From NCBI RefSeq assembly GCF_014192275.1, contig NZ_JACHXR010000008.1, positions 1-64,000 on the forward strand: 64,000 nt of DNA, written 5' to 3'. Source of the DNA: Halomonas stenophila. Lineage in GTDB: Bacteria > Pseudomonadota > Gammaproteobacteria > Pseudomonadales > Halomonadaceae. Position 1 is the first letter of the stretch. Every line of letters starts with the position of its first letter. A program made the position numbers and the translations under genes. This document shows, in pieces, positions 20,942 through 31,133 of the stretch. A model generated the notes under the pieces. That model was not told the origin of the DNA. It searched no databases and saw nothing but the letters and a program-made list of their open reading frames with translations.

Positions 20942-21895
20942 CTAGTCGCTGGCGATCACTCGCTCGCGGAGTTCGCGCGGCATGGAGAAGGTAATGGTCT
21001 CCTCGCGGCCCGCGAGCTCCTCGGGCGCACTGGCGCCCAGGGCCTGGAGCCGCTCGATCACCCCCTTGACCAGCACCTCGGGGGCACTGGCGCCGGCGGT
21101 GACCCCCACTGCGTTCACGCCCTCCAGCCAGGCCGGATCGACCTGCTCGGCGCTATCCACCAGGTGGGCGGGCGTCCCGACGCGCTCGGACAGCTCGCGC
21201 AGGCGGTTGGAGTTGGAGCTGTTGGGGCTGCCCACCACCAGCACCAGGTCACAGCCGGCCGCCAGCTCGCGCACGGCGTCCTGGCGGTTCTGGGTCGCGT
21301 AGCAGATGTCGTCCTTGCGCGGCCCAGCGATCTCGGGGAAACGCTCGCGCAGGGCATCGATCACCCTGGCGGTGTCGTCCATGGAGAGCGTGGTCTGAGT
21401 CACGAAGGCCAGGCGGCTCGGGTCCTCGACCTCCAGGTTGGCCACGTCCCCCTCGTTCTCGACCAGGTAGATCCGCCCCCCGTGGGAGGTATCGTAGCGC
21501 CCCATGGTGCCCTCCACCTCCGGATGGCCCTCGTGGCCGATGAGGATGCACTCCTGGCCGCGCCGCGCGTAGCGCAGCACCTCCATATGGACCTTGGTGA
21601 CCAGCGGGCAGGTGGCGTCGAAGACCTTCAGGCCACGCCGCTCGGCCTCCTCCTGAACGGCCCGGGAGACGCCGTGGGCCGAGAAGATCACGATGACGTC
21701 ATCCGGCACCTCGTGCAGTTCCTCGACGAAGACCGCGCCCCGCTCGCGCAGGCTGTCGACCACGAAGCGGTTGTGCACCACCTCGTGGCGCACGTAGATG
21801 GGCGGATCGAAGACGTCCAGCGCGCTGTTGACGATATCGATGGCGCGATCGACGCCGGCGCAGAAGCCGCGGGGATTGGCCAGCTTGATTTGCAT
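20942..21895 (-). CDS. ispH: 4-hydroxy-3-methylbut-2-enyl diphosphate reductase
   Basis: This is the last enzyme of the MEP isoprenoid pathway. It reduces HMBPP to IPP and DMAPP with a [4Fe-4S] cluster. The 317-residue protein has the three cluster cysteines in [11 protein letters not shown] (C12), DATCPLV and [10 protein letters not shown], and the catalytic Glu/Thr region [12 protein letters not shown]. It is the last gene of the ileS operon, 36 bp after fkpB, as in E. coli and Pseudomonas. Confidence 0.97.
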   Translation of the reverse strand: MQIKLANPRGFCAGVDRAIDIVNSALDVFDPPIYVRHEVVHNRFVVDSLRERGAVFVEELHEVPDDVIVIFSAHGVSRAVQEEAERRGLKVFDATCPLVTKVHMEVLRYARRGQECILIGHEGHPEVEGTMGRYDTSHGGRIYLVENEGDVANLEVEDPSRLAFVTQTTLSMDDTARVIDALRERFPEIAGPRKDDICYATQNRQDAVRELAAGCDLVLVVGSPNSSNSNRLRELSERVGTPAHLVDSAEQVDPAWLEGVNAVGVTAGASAPEVLVKGVIERLQALGASAPEELAGREETITFSMPRELRERVIASD

Positions 21896-21931
21896 GATTT
21901 GCCTTGCCTTGATGCTCGAGCATCCGTTCGA

Positions 21932-22393
21932 TCAATGAGTCGTGGCGGGCTTCACGTCTACGACATCGACCTCGAAGGTCAGGGTACGCCCCGCCAGGGG
22001 ATGATTGAAGTCCACCTCGACCCGCTCGTCGTCGACGCGCTTGATCACCCCGGGCAACTCGCCGCCGGCGGCATCGGCGAAGGACATCACCATGCCCACC
22101 TCGGGAGCGTCGCTGTCGAACTCCTCGCGCTTGAGCACCTGGATGTTCTGGGGGTTGTGCTGGCCGAAGCCATGCTCGGGGCTGATCTCGAAGCTGCCGG
22201 ACTCGCCGGGGCCCATGCCCTTGAGCGGCTGCTCGAAGCCCGGCGGCAGGTTGCCGTCGCCGACCTGGAAGGTGGCCGGCGCCTTGTCGCGGGTGGAATC
22301 CACCTCGGTGCCATCCTCCAGCTTGAGGCTGAAGTGCAGGGTGACTTCCATGCCCTCGTCGATGCGGTGGCCTTGCGCGTGTTGGTCGCTCAT
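21932..22393 (-). CDS. fkpB: FKBP-type peptidyl-prolyl cis-trans isomerase (SlpA/FkpB type)
   Basis: This is a prolyl isomerase and chaperone of the SlyD/FkpB class with 153 residues. It shows the FKBP signature FSLKLEDGTEVDST at the N-terminus, an inserted IF domain around residues 75-115, and C-terminal VDFNHPLAGRTLTFEVDVVDV. It lacks the His-rich metal tail of SlyD, so FkpB is the better fit. Its place between lspA and ispH is the conserved one. Confidence 0.94.
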   Translation of the reverse strand: MSDQHAQGHRIDEGMEVTLHFSLKLEDGTEVDSTRDKAPATFQVGDGNLPPGFEQPLKGMGPGESGSFEISPEHGFGQHNPQNIQVLKREEFDSDAPEVGMVMSFADAAGGELPGVIKRVDDERVEVDFNHPLAGRTLTFEVDVVDVKPATTH

Positions 22394-22466
22394 GTGCTCT
22401 CTCGAAGCTGTGGTGATGGTCGCGTAGGAGCTGGTGGCTTGGATGACGCGGCGCGCCCTGGGTTCC

Positions 22467-22994
22467 TCAGCGGCCGCGTCGGGCCCGGCGACGCTCGCCG
22501 AACACCGACTCCCAGATCAGCCCGATGGCGCCCAGGGTGATGCCGATATCCGCCACGTTGAAGGCCGGGTAATACCAGCCGGCGACATGAAAGGAGAGGA
22601 AGTCCACCACATAGCCATGCACCAGCCGGTCGTAGAGGTTGCCCAGGGCGCCGCCGATGATCAGCGCCAGGGCGCCGCCGAGGAGCTTCTCGTCGGCCCT
22701 CAGGCGGCGCATCCAGAGCGTCAGCCCCACGCTGGCCACCACCGCGATGGCGGCGAAGAACCAGCGCTGCCAGCCGGGATGGTCGGCCAGGAAGCTGAAG
22801 GCCGCACCGGTGTTGTGCAGCAGGGTCAGATTGAAGAACGGCAGCACCACCACCGGCTGGGCATAGGTCAGCAGGCTCGAGGCCAGCGCCTTGGTGCCCA
22901 GGTCCAGGGCCACCACGGCCACGGCGAGCCACAGCCAGCGCAACGGCTTGTGCATGGGCGCCGCCTTGGCGGCGCCCTTCGGGGTCTCCGGCAT
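22467..22994 (-). CDS. lspA: Lipoprotein signal peptidase (signal peptidase II)
   Basis: This is the aspartyl protease of the inner membrane that cleaves prolipoprotein signal peptides. It has four membrane helices. The two catalytic aspartates lie in NLYDRLVHGYVVDF and FNVADIGIT. I chose the ATG at 22994 because GAGGT lies about 7 nt upstream. An earlier in-frame ATG at 23012 overlaps the ileS stop by 8 bp. Lipoproteins in this window that need this enzyme include BamD and the phospholipase-D-like protein. Confidence 0.93.
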   Translation of the reverse strand: MPETPKGAAKAAPMHKPLRWLWLAVAVVALDLGTKALASSLLTYAQPVVVLPFFNLTLLHNTGAAFSFLADHPGWQRWFFAAIAVVASVGLTLWMRRLRADEKLLGGALALIIGGALGNLYDRLVHGYVVDFLSFHVAGWYYPAFNVADIGITLGAIGLIWESVFGERRRARRGR

Positions 22995-23004
22995 GCTGTC
23001 CACC

Positions 23005-25839
23005 TCATGCATAGTGACGGGCCTCGCCGGGGCCGTCCGGCAGGTTGCTCACGCACCGGCCACAGAGGTCGTCATGGCCGGCATGGCTGCCCACGTCCTC
23101 GCGGTGGTGCCAGCAGCGCTCGCACTTCGCGTGGGCGCTGGCCGCCACGGCGACCCTCAGCCCCTCGAGCTCGGTGGCCTCGGCCTCCCCGCCCTCGGCC
23201 AGCGGCCTGAGGGTCACCTCGCTGGTCAGCATCACGAAGCGCAGCTCGTCGCCGAGCTTGGCCAGGGTGGCCTGCAGGGCATCGTCGACGTAGAGGGTCA
23301 CCTCGGCGGCCAGGCTGCCCTTGATGGCCTTGGCGTTGCGGGCGTCTTCCAGGCACTTGTTGACGGCCTGCTTGACCTCCAGCACCTGCTCCCAGAAGCC
23401 GCGACCCAGGTCGGCGTCCTCGGCCAGGGTGCCGAGCCCGGCGTAGTACTCCTCGAGCAGCACGCTGTCGCCGCGGCGGCCGGGGATGTGCTCGAAGATC
23501 TCCTCGGCGGTGAAGGAGAGGATCGGCGCCACCCAGCGCACCAAGGCCTGGATGACGTGATAGAGCGCGGTCTGGGCGCTGCGCCGAGCCACGGAATCGG
23601 CCTGGGTGGTGTACTGGCGATCCTTGATGACGTCCAGGTAGAAGCCACCGAGCTCCCGGGCACAGAAGCCGTGCACCTGCTGGTAGACGTCGAGGAAGCG
23701 GTACTCCTCATAGGCGGTCTCGATGCGCGCCTGCAGTTGGGCGGCGCGGTCGACCACCCACTGGTCCAGGGCCAGCAGGTCGTCGAAGGCCAGGCCGTCG
23801 CGCTCCGGGTCGAAGCCGTTGAGGTTGGCGAGCAGGAACCGCGAGGTGTTGCGGATCCGCCGGTAGACGTCGGCGGTGCGCTTGAGGATCTCGTCGGAGA
23901 CCGCCATCTCGCCGCCGTAGTCGGTGGAGGCCACCCACAGGCGCAGGATGTCGGCGCCGAGCTTGTCCATCACCTCCTGGGGCGCCACCACGTTGCCCAT
24001 GGACTTGGACATCTTGCGGCCGTGGGCGTCCACGGTGAAGCCGTGGGTCAGCAGGCCGCGATACGGCGGATGGCCGTCCATGGCGCTGCCGGTGAGCAGC
24101 GAGGAGTGGAACCAGCCGCGGTGCTGGTCCGAGCCTTCCAGGTAGAGATCCGCCCGGGGGCCCTGCTCGTGGCCATGGGGATGCGAGCCGCGCAGCACGT
24201 GGCGATGGGTGGTGCCGGAGTCGAACCACACGTCCAGGGTATCGGTGACCTTGTCGTAGTCGGCGGCCTCCTCGCCCAGCAGCTCGGCGGGGTCGAGGCG
24301 GAACCAGGCGTCGATGCCCTCGCGCTCGACGCGCCAGGCGGCTTCCTCCATCAGCGCCACGGTGCGCGGGTGCAGCTCGCCGGTGGCCTTGTGCAGGAAG
24401 AACGGAATCGGCACGCCCCAGTTGCGCTGGCGGGAGATGCACCAGTCGGGGCGGTTGGCGATCATGGCGTGCAGCCGCGCCTTGCCCCACGCCGGGGTGA
24501 AGGTGGTGGCCTCGATGCCCGCCAGCGCCTTGTCGCGCAGGGTCCGGCCATCGTGGCCGGCCAGGTCCATGCCCACGAACCATTGGGCGGTGGCGCGGTA
24601 GATCACCGGCGTCTTGTGGCGCCAGCAGTGCATGTAACTGTGGGTGATGGTCTTGTGGGCCATCAGCGCGCCCACCTCGTCGAGCTTGGCGACGATCTGC
24701 AGGTTGGCCTTCCAGATCAGCTGGCCGCCGAAGAACGGCAGGTCGTCCACGTAGACGCCGTTGCCCTGCACCGGGCTCTCGATCTCGCTGAACGCCATGC
24801 CATGGGCGCGGCAGGTCACGAAGTCGTCCACCCCGTAGGCCGGGGCCGAGTGGACGATACCGGTGCTGCCCTCGTCGACCGCGACATAGTCGGCCAGGTA
24901 GATCGGCGAGCGACGCTCGTAGAAGGGATGGGCGAACGCGATGCCGTCCAGGCGCTCGCCGGTGGCGGTGGCGATGATCTCGCCCTCGAGCCCGAAGCGT
25001 GCCAGGCACGACTCCACCAGTTCCTCGGCCAGCAGCAGCAGGCGCTCGCCGGCACCCACCAGGGCATAGGTGAACTCGGGATGGACGTTGAGCGCCTGGT
25101 TGGCCGGGATGGTCCAGGGGGTGGTGGTCCAGATCACCACGGCGGCGGGCTTGGCCAGCGCCTCGAGGCCGAAGGCCGCGGCCAGCTTGTCGTCCTCGGC
25201 ACAGGGGAAGGCCACGTCGATGGCATCGGACTGCTTGTCGGCGTACTCCACCTCGGCCTCGGCCAGGGCCGAGCCGCAGTCGAAGCACCAGTTCACCGGC
25301 TTGAGCCCCTTGAAGACGTAGCCGCCCTCGACCATCTCGGCCAGGGCGCGGATCTCGCCGGCCTCGTTGGCGTAGTCCATGGAGCGGTAGGGGTTGTCCC
25401 AGTCGCCGATCACGCCCAGGCGCACGAAGTCGGACAGCTGCCCCTGGATCTGCTCGGCGGCATACTCGCGGCACAGTTCGCGGGCCGTCGCCGGCTCCAG
25501 GTGCTTGCCGTGGGTGGTCTCCACCTTGTGCTCGATGGGCAGGCCGTGGCAGTCCCAGCCCGGCACATAGGGCGCATCGAAGCCGGCCAGGTTCTTCGAC
25601 TTGACGATGATGTCCTTGAGGATCTTGTTGACGGCGTGACCGATGTGAATGCTGCCATTGGCGTAGGGAGGGCCGTCGTGGAGCACGAACAGCTCGCGGC
25701 CGCGACGCGCCTCGCGCAGGCGATGGTAGAGGTCCATCTCCTGCCACTGCGCCACCCGGGCGGGCTCGCGCTTGGGCAGCATGCCGCGCATCGGGAACTC
25801 GGTTTCTGGCAGATTCAGAGTGTGCTTGTAGTCGCTCAT
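23005..25839 (-). CDS. ileS: Isoleucine--tRNA ligase
   Basis: This class I aminoacyl-tRNA synthetase has 944 residues. It shows the HIGH motif at 65-68 (NGSIHIGH), the CP1 editing domain, and KMSKS near residue 607 ([10 protein letters not shown]). A C-terminal zinc finger carries CERCWHH and LCGRC, diagnostic of bacterial IleS. It follows ribF by 10 bp and precedes lspA, the standard operon. Confidence 0.98.
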   Translation of the reverse strand: MSDYKHTLNLPETEFPMRGMLPKREPARVAQWQEMDLYHRLREARRGRELFVLHDGPPYANGSIHIGHAVNKILKDIIVKSKNLAGFDAPYVPGWDCHGLPIEHKVETTHGKHLEPATARELCREYAAEQIQGQLSDFVRLGVIGDWDNPYRSMDYANEAGEIRALAEMVEGGYVFKGLKPVNWCFDCGSALAEAEVEYADKQSDAIDVAFPCAEDDKLAAAFGLEALAKPAAVVIWTTTPWTIPANQALNVHPEFTYALVGAGERLLLLAEELVESCLARFGLEGEIIATATGERLDGIAFAHPFYERRSPIYLADYVAVDEGSTGIVHSAPAYGVDDFVTCRAHGMAFSEIESPVQGNGVYVDDLPFFGGQLIWKANLQIVAKLDEVGALMAHKTITHSYMHCWRHKTPVIYRATAQWFVGMDLAGHDGRTLRDKALAGIEATTFTPAWGKARLHAMIANRPDWCISRQRNWGVPIPFFLHKATGELHPRTVALMEEAAWRVEREGIDAWFRLDPAELLGEEAADYDKVTDTLDVWFDSGTTHRHVLRGSHPHGHEQGPRADLYLEGSDQHRGWFHSSLLTGSAMDGHPPYRGLLTHGFTVDAHGRKMSKSMGNVVAPQEVMDKLGADILRLWVASTDYGGEMAVSDEILKRTADVYRRIRNTSRFLLANLNGFDPERDGLAFDDLLALDQWVVDRAAQLQARIETAYEEYRFLDVYQQVHGFCARELGGFYLDVIKDRQYTTQADSVARRSAQTALYHVIQALVRWVAPILSFTAEEIFEHIPGRRGDSVLLEEYYAGLGTLAEDADLGRGFWEQVLEVKQAVNKCLEDARNAKAIKGSLAAEVTLYVDDALQATLAKLGDELRFVMLTSEVTLRPLAEGGEAEATELEGLRVAVAASAHAKCERCWHHREDVGSHAGHDDLCGRCVSNLPDGPGEARHYA

Positions 25840-25849
25840 ATCCTGGGGG

Positions 25850-26875
25850 TCAGCCGTCGTCTTGGTCGGCGGGAAACCCCGCCGAGGAATCGGAAGTCAC
25901 GGTCTCGCGCGCCAGCGGCGCCGATGCCAGAGGAAGGGGGTCGCCGGCGGCCTCGGCGAAGAAGCGCCGGGCGCGCGCCTGATCGGCAGCGATCTGCGCC
26001 TTCAGCTCGTCGAGGCTCTCGAACTTCACCTCGCCACGCAGCTTGGCGCAGGGCAGCACCGAGAGGCGCTGGCCGTAGAGGTCGCCGTCGAAGTCGAACA
26101 GGTGCACCTCGAGCACCGGGCGATGGCTGCCGACCGTGGGCCGCCAGCCGATGTTGGCCACGCCCTCGGCACAGCGCCCGTCGGGCAGCGTGGTGGTCAC
26201 CGCGTAGACGCCCTGCAGGGCCAGCGAACGCGCGGGCTGGGGCAGGTTGGCGGTGGGCACGCCGATGGTGCGGCCGAGCTGGCGGTCGCGCACCACCCGC
26301 CCCCCGAGGCGGTAGGGGCGCCCCAGCATGCGCGCGGCCTGGGCGAAGTTGCCGCTGGCCAGCAGGGTGCGCACCCGGGAGCTGGAGACCCGCTCGCCAT
26401 CCAGCAGGAAGGTCCGGGTGTGCTCGACCCCGAAGCCCTGCTCGGCGCCCACCGCCTCCAGCAAGGCGAAGTCCCCGAGGCGGTCGCAGCCGAAGCGGAA
26501 GTCGTCGCCCACCACCAGGTGACGCACGCCGAGCCCGCGCACCAGCACCAGGTCGATGAACGCCCGGGCGGTGAGGCTACGCAGGGCATCGTTGAACGGC
26601 AGGCAGAGCACCCGGTCGGCGCCGAGCTCGGCCAGCAGCTCGACCTTGTCGCGCAGCCGCGTCAGCCGCGGCGGCGCCTGGTCGCCGGCGAAGAACTCGC
26701 GGGGCTGGGGCTCGAAGACCACCACGGTGACCGGCAGCGACAGCGTGCGAGCCCGCTCGCGCAGCTGATCGAGGATCGCCTGATGGCCCCGATGGACGCC
26801 ATCGAAGTTGCCGATGGTCGCCACGCAGCCACGATGCTCGTCGCGCAGGTTGTGCAGTCCTCGAATCACTTGCAT
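25850..26875 (-). CDS. ribF: Bifunctional riboflavin kinase / FAD synthetase
   Basis: It makes FMN and FAD from riboflavin. The N-terminal adenylyltransferase domain has the nucleotidyl-transferase motif [12 protein letters not shown], and the C-terminal riboflavin kinase domain includes GVPTANLP. With the start at 26875 ([16 protein letters not shown]) it has 341 residues, a little longer than most RibF. ATG 26884 is equally possible. The frame extends to 27025, but that part overlaps the TPM gene and is not conserved. The Ala/Pro-rich C-terminal tail is extra. Confidence 0.94.
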   Translation of the reverse strand: MQVIRGLHNLRDEHRGCVATIGNFDGVHRGHQAILDQLRERARTLSLPVTVVVFEPQPREFFAGDQAPPRLTRLRDKVELLAELGADRVLCLPFNDALRSLTARAFIDLVLVRGLGVRHLVVGDDFRFGCDRLGDFALLEAVGAEQGFGVEHTRTFLLDGERVSSSRVRTLLASGNFAQAARMLGRPYRLGGRVVRDRQLGRTIGVPTANLPQPARSLALQGVYAVTTTLPDGRCAEGVANIGWRPTVGSHRPVLEVHLFDFDGDLYGQRLSVLPCAKLRGEVKFESLDELKAQIAADQARARRFFAEAAGDPLPLASAPLARETVTSDSSAGFPADQDDG

Positions 26876-26966
26876 GGGCGTCATCGCGAGTGGGTAAAGG
26901 GATCGATTATAACGGACCGGCGGCCCCTTGACAGCCGGCGCGGCTTGGCCATTGTCAGGCATCTGC

Positions 26967-28061
26967 CTACGGCGTCCGCGGATAGCCCCGGGAATCGAAG
27001 CGGATCCCGGCGAATCCGAAGTCATACGGGCCGAGGGCCTCGCGCTCCAGCCGCCAGCTGTTGTCGCGACCGAAGCGCACGGCCTGCATCATGGTGACCA
27101 GGTCGAGCCGCCAGACGCCTTCCTCCTGAATCAGGAAGTACGGCGGACACTGGCGCTCGGCCAGGGGCGCCAGCAGTACGGCCCGCCGCTCCCGGGCATC
27201 GGTCAGTTCACGCGCCACGGGGCAGCCGGCCAGGCTGCGCGCCATGTTGTCCATCTGCGCGGGAGTCATCACCCAGTCCGCCAGCATATCGCGCGTGCCG
27301 TGGCTGTAGATCGCGAGTTCGGGGTTGTCGTTGCGCGCCGCCATGGCGCCCCGATAGGCCGCCAGCACGTCACGGGGCGAGCCCCCCTCGTCGACCGTCA
27401 CCTGGGCCTCGCGGGGCCCCGCTCGTCCCTCGCCGAGACGCGCCGGCAGACGCGCCCCGGCACCGCCACTGCCGGCGATGGCCGGCACCAGCTCGCCCTC
27501 GGCCTGCTGGGCCTGGGCCACGATCAGCTCGGTGCTGGCCAGGATACCATCGGCGACCCGCCCCACGGCGAAGAACTCGGTCATCTGGCGCGCCTCCAGA
27601 TAGGCGACGAAGGCATCGACGAACTGCCCCTCCAGGCCATGCCCCACCTCCAGGCGCACCTGGTCGGCCGAGACGTCCAGCACCAGCAGCAGCCCCCGGC
27701 CCTGGTCGCCCCCGACGCCATGACGACGCACATGGTCGACGGCGAAGCGATCGAGATCGCCCAGCTCACGGTCGATCACCACCCGGTAATCGATATCGTG
27801 GTCGGCCGCCAGCAGGGCGTGATATTCCGCCAGGCGTTGGCGCTCCGCCTCGTCAAGCAGGTCGATCCTGTCGTCGACTCGCTCGAAGCGGTCCGCTACC
27901 CGCTCGGGCCCACCTGCCCACCAGAGGCCGCCCACCACCAGCACACCGGCCAGGACGGCCAGCCACCCGGGCAGGCGTAGCCCCAACCGGACCAGCAGCC
28001 AGCTCAGCAGCAGCAGGCCGAGCCCGACCAGCAGGCCATTCGCCACCGGAAGGTCGATCAT
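26967..28061 (-). CDS. TPM-domain membrane protein
   Basis: This 364-residue protein starts with two membrane helices (about 7-50) and continues with a TPM-type domain (about 65-190) containing YRVVIDRELG and GRGLLLVLDVSADQVRLEVGHGLEG. The C-terminal half has ESAT-like helices and no domain I recognise. TPM domains in bacteria are membrane-associated and often paired with LemA proteins, as here (12 bp from lemA). The role may be envelope quality control or photosystem-II-repair-like, but it is unproven. Confidence 0.8.
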   Translation of the reverse strand: MIDLPVANGLLVGLGLLLLSWLLVRLGLRLPGWLAVLAGVLVVGGLWWAGGPERVADRFERVDDRIDLLDEAERQRLAEYHALLAADHDIDYRVVIDRELGDLDRFAVDHVRRHGVGGDQGRGLLLVLDVSADQVRLEVGHGLEGQFVDAFVAYLEARQMTEFFAVGRVADGILASTELIVAQAQQAEGELVPAIAGSGGAGARLPARLGEGRAGPREAQVTVDEGGSPRDVLAAYRGAMAARNDNPELAIYSHGTRDMLADWVMTPAQMDNMARSLAGCPVARELTDARERRAVLLAPLAERQCPPYFLIQEEGVWRLDLVTMMQAVRFGRDNSWRLEREALGPYDFGFAGIRFDSRGYPRTP

Positions 28062-28073
28062 GCCCGCCGGCCC

Positions 28074-28694
28074 CTAGTCGAACGCCACGGGGACCGGCTC
28101 CTCCGCCCCGGGCCGCGCCTCGAAGTAGTCACGGGGCACCAGCCCCAGCGAGCCCGCCACCCAGCGCCCGATGAAGCCGCGCAGGGCGCCGTTGTAGTCG
28201 CGCACCGCCGCGTTGTAGCGCAGGCGGGCCACATTGATGCGGTTCTCGCTACCTTCCAGTTGGGCCTGCAAGCGCAGGAACTGATCGCCGCTGCGCAGCG
28301 CGGGATGCTCGCCGGCCTGGCGCATCAGGCGTGCCAGTTCCCGGGAGAGGGCCGCCTCCAGTCCGGCGAACCGCGCAGGGTCCGCCCCGTCCCGGGCGGT
28401 CGCCAGGGCGTCGCTCAGGGCGTCGGCGCGCTCACGAACCAACCGCACCATCGTCTCGCTCTCGTAGCTCATGTGCTGCTGGACGCTGCGCACCAGGTTC
28501 GGCACCAGGTCGGCCCGGCGTTGCAGGGTACTCTCGACGTCCGCCCAGGCCGCCGCCACACGCTCCTCGCTGTCGACCAGGCGGTTATGGGTCAGCCAGG
28601 GAACGGCGATCAGCACCGCCCCCAGCAGCACGATGATCAGCAGGCGGACGGTGCCACCATCGATACGACGACTACTGCCCTGCGATTCGTCCAT
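28074..28694 (-). CDS. LemA-family protein
   Basis: This 206-residue protein has one N-terminal membrane helix (about 17-36) followed by the LemA four-helix fold. The conserved segments AWADVESTLQRRADLVPNLV and NAAVRDYNGALRGF are clear. LemA proteins are of uncertain function. They accompany TPM proteins, and the pair here (lemA then TPM, 12 bp apart) is a common membrane module. It is inserted between murJ and ribF, where many relatives have the two genes adjacent. Confidence 0.88.
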   Translation of the reverse strand: MDESQGSSRRIDGGTVRLLIIVLLGAVLIAVPWLTHNRLVDSEERVAAAWADVESTLQRRADLVPNLVRSVQQHMSYESETMVRLVRERADALSDALATARDGADPARFAGLEAALSRELARLMRQAGEHPALRSGDQFLRLQAQLEGSENRINVARLRYNAAVRDYNGALRGFIGRWVAGSLGLVPRDYFEARPGAEEPVPVAFD

Positions 28695-28765
28695 GCCGCG
28701 TCCTCCGATGTCATTACCTCAGCCAGCATAGACGCTCCCGGCAGGCCTGAAGGCGAGGGAAGCGG

Positions 28766-30382
28766 CTAGCCTCGCATCCGGAAGTGGCGCAGGCGGACGC
28801 CGAAGGCGGCCAGCCAGGCGAAGTAGACCAGCGCGCCGGCCACCACCAGCAGCGCCAGCCAGCCGATCCGGTGCCACAGCGACCAGTCAAGCCAGGCCTG
28901 CCAGGCGGGCGACAGCCAGGCCAGCCCCAGCCCCATCACCGCGCAGCCGCCGACGAGCTGAACGCCATAGCGCCCCCAGCCGGGCTGGAAGACCAGTACG
29001 CCCTGCTGGCGCAGCAGGTAGCCCAGCAGGCCGGCATTGAGGAAGGCCGAGAGCGCGGTGGCCAGCGCCAGGCCGGCATGGGCCAGCGGCCAGATCAGGA
29101 TCAGGTTGAAGACCATGTTGGCGACCATGGCGATGATGCCGACCTTCACCGGCGTCCTGGTGTCCTGGCGGGCGAAGAACCCCGGGGCCAGCACCTTGAT
29201 CAGCATGAAGGCCACCAGCCCCACCGCATAGGCGCGCAGGCTCATCGCCGCCATGGCGATATCGTGGTCGGTCATGGCGCCGTAGTGGAACAGCGTGATC
29301 AGCAGCGGCTCGGCCAGCACCACCAGCGCCAGCGCCGCCGGCAGGCCCAGCAGCAGCACGGCGCGCAGCGCCCAGTCGAGCATGGCGGCGAAGTGCTCGC
29401 CGGACTGCTCGGCGTGACGCTTGGACAGCGCCGGCAGGATCACCGTGCCGATGGCGATGCCGAACACCCCCAGGGGCAGCTCCACCAGCCGGTCGGAGTA
29501 ATACAGCCAGGACACGCTGCCCGCGGCCAGCAGCGAGGCCAGCACGGTGTCCAGCAACAGGTTGATCTGCGACACCGAGACGCCGAACAGAGCCGGCGCC
29601 ATCAGTCGCAGGATGCGCCGCACCCCCTCGTGGGCGAAGCGCGGCCAGGGCCGCGGCAGCAGCCCCAGCCGGGCCAGGAACGGCACCTGGAAGAGCAGCT
29701 GGGCCGCTCCGGCGATCAGCACGCCCCAGGCCAGCGCCAGGGCCGGCTCGCTCATCAGCGGCGTCAGCGCGAGGGCCGCGCCGATCAGCGAGAGATTGAG
29801 CAGTACCGGGGTGAAGGCCGGCACCGCGAAGCGGTTCCAGGTGTTGAGCACGCTCCCGGCGAAGGCCGTCAGCGAGATCAGCAGCAGGTAGGGGAAGGTC
29901 AGGCGCAGCATGTCGGCGGTGAGCGCCAGCTTCTCGGGGTCGCGGCCGAACCCCGGCGCGAAGGCCCACACCAGCCAGGGGGCCGCCAGCATGGCCAGCG
30001 CCGTGATCAGCAGCAGCACGGCGGTGAGACTGCCGGCCACGGCATCGAGCAGCTCGCGCACCTCCTCCCGGGTGCGCCGGGTGGCATACTCCGAGAGCAC
30101 CGGCACGAAGGCCTGGTTGAAGGCGCCCTCGGCGAACAGCCGGCGCAGGAAGTTGGGGACCTTGAAGGCGACGAAGAAGGCATCCGCGCCCTGGCCGGCC
30201 CCGAACAGGGCGGCGATCACCACGTCACGGGCCAGGCCCATCACCCGGGAGAGCATGGTCATGGCGCTGACGATCATCCCCGAGCGCATCAGCCCGCCGC
30301 CGCGAGGGGCCACCGCGCGGGTCGACCCGTCGGGCGTCGTCGGGATGCTGTCGGAGGCTTGCTGAGGATCGGGATCGGTCAC
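28766..30382 (-). CDS. murJ: Lipid II flippase MurJ
   Basis: This MATE/MOP-superfamily flippase moves lipid II across the inner membrane for peptidoglycan synthesis. It has about 538 residues and 14 helices, with the MurJ segments SRVMGLARD and FVPVLSEYATR. I chose the GTG at 30382, preceded by AAGGAAGAG. The frame also opens at a GTG at 30424, but that lies inside the rpsT terminator. The N-terminal 30 residues are a hydrophilic Pro/Ser/Thr-rich extension. Confidence 0.93.
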   Translation of the reverse strand: MTDPDPQQASDSIPTTPDGSTRAVAPRGGGLMRSGMIVSAMTMLSRVMGLARDVVIAALFGAGQGADAFFVAFKVPNFLRRLFAEGAFNQAFVPVLSEYATRRTREEVRELLDAVAGSLTAVLLLITALAMLAAPWLVWAFAPGFGRDPEKLALTADMLRLTFPYLLLISLTAFAGSVLNTWNRFAVPAFTPVLLNLSLIGAALALTPLMSEPALALAWGVLIAGAAQLLFQVPFLARLGLLPRPWPRFAHEGVRRILRLMAPALFGVSVSQINLLLDTVLASLLAAGSVSWLYYSDRLVELPLGVFGIAIGTVILPALSKRHAEQSGEHFAAMLDWALRAVLLLGLPAALALVVLAEPLLITLFHYGAMTDHDIAMAAMSLRAYAVGLVAFMLIKVLAPGFFARQDTRTPVKVGIIAMVANMVFNLILIWPLAHAGLALATALSAFLNAGLLGYLLRQQGVLVFQPGWGRYGVQLVGGCAVMGLGLAWLSPAWQAWLDWSLWHRIGWLALLVVAGALVYFAWLAAFGVRLRHFRMRG

Positions 30383-30424
30383 CGCACTCTTCCTTGCCAG
30401 ACCTGTGGGGATATCATCGGGCAC

Positions 30425-30450
30425 AAAAAAACCGGCCGCAGCCGGTTTTT
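30425..30450 (-). terminator. Terminator of rpsT
   Basis: A stem of up to 10 bp (30427-30436 with 30441-30450) has core ACCGGC/GCCGGT, a CGCA loop and a leftward T-run. It lies 51 bp past rpsT and just before the murJ start. Confidence 0.93.
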
Positions 30451-30500
30451 CGATGGTGTGCCCACGTCAGGCGCGGGCACCCATTAGGCGTCCGGCGCGC

Positions 30501-30767
30501 TTACGCCGCCAGGGCCTTGATGCGCTTGTTCAGGCGGCTCTTCAGGCGAGCGGCCTTCTTCTTGGACAGCACGTCCTTGTCGGCGATGCGGTCGATGACC
30601 GGCTGCGCCTGCTTGAAGGCATCCATGGCCTGGGCATGGTCACCGCCCTTGATGGCAGTGATGACGCGCTTGATGTAGGTGCGGACCATGCTGCGCTGGC
30701 TCGCCTTCAGGACACGACGGCCTTCTGCCTGACGGGCGCGCTTGCGGGCTTGCTTGCTGTTAGCCAC
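30501..30767 (-). CDS. rpsT: 30S ribosomal protein S20
   Basis: This 88-residue, highly basic S20 protein starts MANSKQARKRARQAEGRR. It has the family helix KGGDHAQAMDAFKQAQPVIDRIADKDVLSKKKAARLKSR-type pattern and the usual length. An AAGGAGA precedes the ATG. It stands as a single-gene unit with its own promoter and terminator. Confidence 0.98.
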   Translation of the reverse strand: MANSKQARKRARQAEGRRVLKASQRSMVRTYIKRVITAIKGGDHAQAMDAFKQAQPVIDRIADKDVLSKKKAARLKSRLNKRIKALAA

Positions 30768-31133
30768 TGACTGTCTCCTTGGAGAAAGTTGTCACCGCCG
30801 ACTCGGGCGGCTTTTGATAACGGTTTGATCCAACAGGGAAATCGAGAAATCCCCGTCGGCTTGGCCATCCGGCCGACCGCGGCTCGGGGACGCAGTCGCT
30901 ACGGGCCGTGTCTGAGAGGATGGCGTATCCTATCACGCGACCCGGCGGCTTGCCAGCCTCGCCATGGGCCAGCCCGCGCCACGCCTGGCTAAGGGGCAGA
31001 CGATTTACGTCATGAGCGAAGAGAGGCTGGTCGCCGCCGGAACGCAGGCACCGCAGTTTACAAGCCGGGTAAATGAGGATGACGAGTACCGCCGGCGACC
31101 AGGATATCGAGCGCAATAGAAAATCGACGCCCC
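30768..31133. other. Intergenic region between rpsT and proB (366 bp)
   Basis: It holds the rpsT promoter and leader. A small stem GCCGCC/GGCGGT lies about 30 bp before the rpsT ribosome site and could be the autoregulatory leader structure known for S20. The remainder shows no gene I can support. Confidence 0.5.
30927..30955 (-). promoter_or_regulatory. Candidate rpsT promoter
   Basis: On the leftward strand TGGCAA (30950-30955), a 17-bp spacer and TAGGAT (30927-30932) lie about 160 bp before the rpsT ATG. The match to sigma-70 is moderate and the call is by eye. Confidence 0.45.

Noticed and set aside
22891-26559. A 1222-residue open frame on the + strand
   Set aside because: It is antisense to lspA, ileS and ribF and shows the same low-complexity mirror-frame composition.
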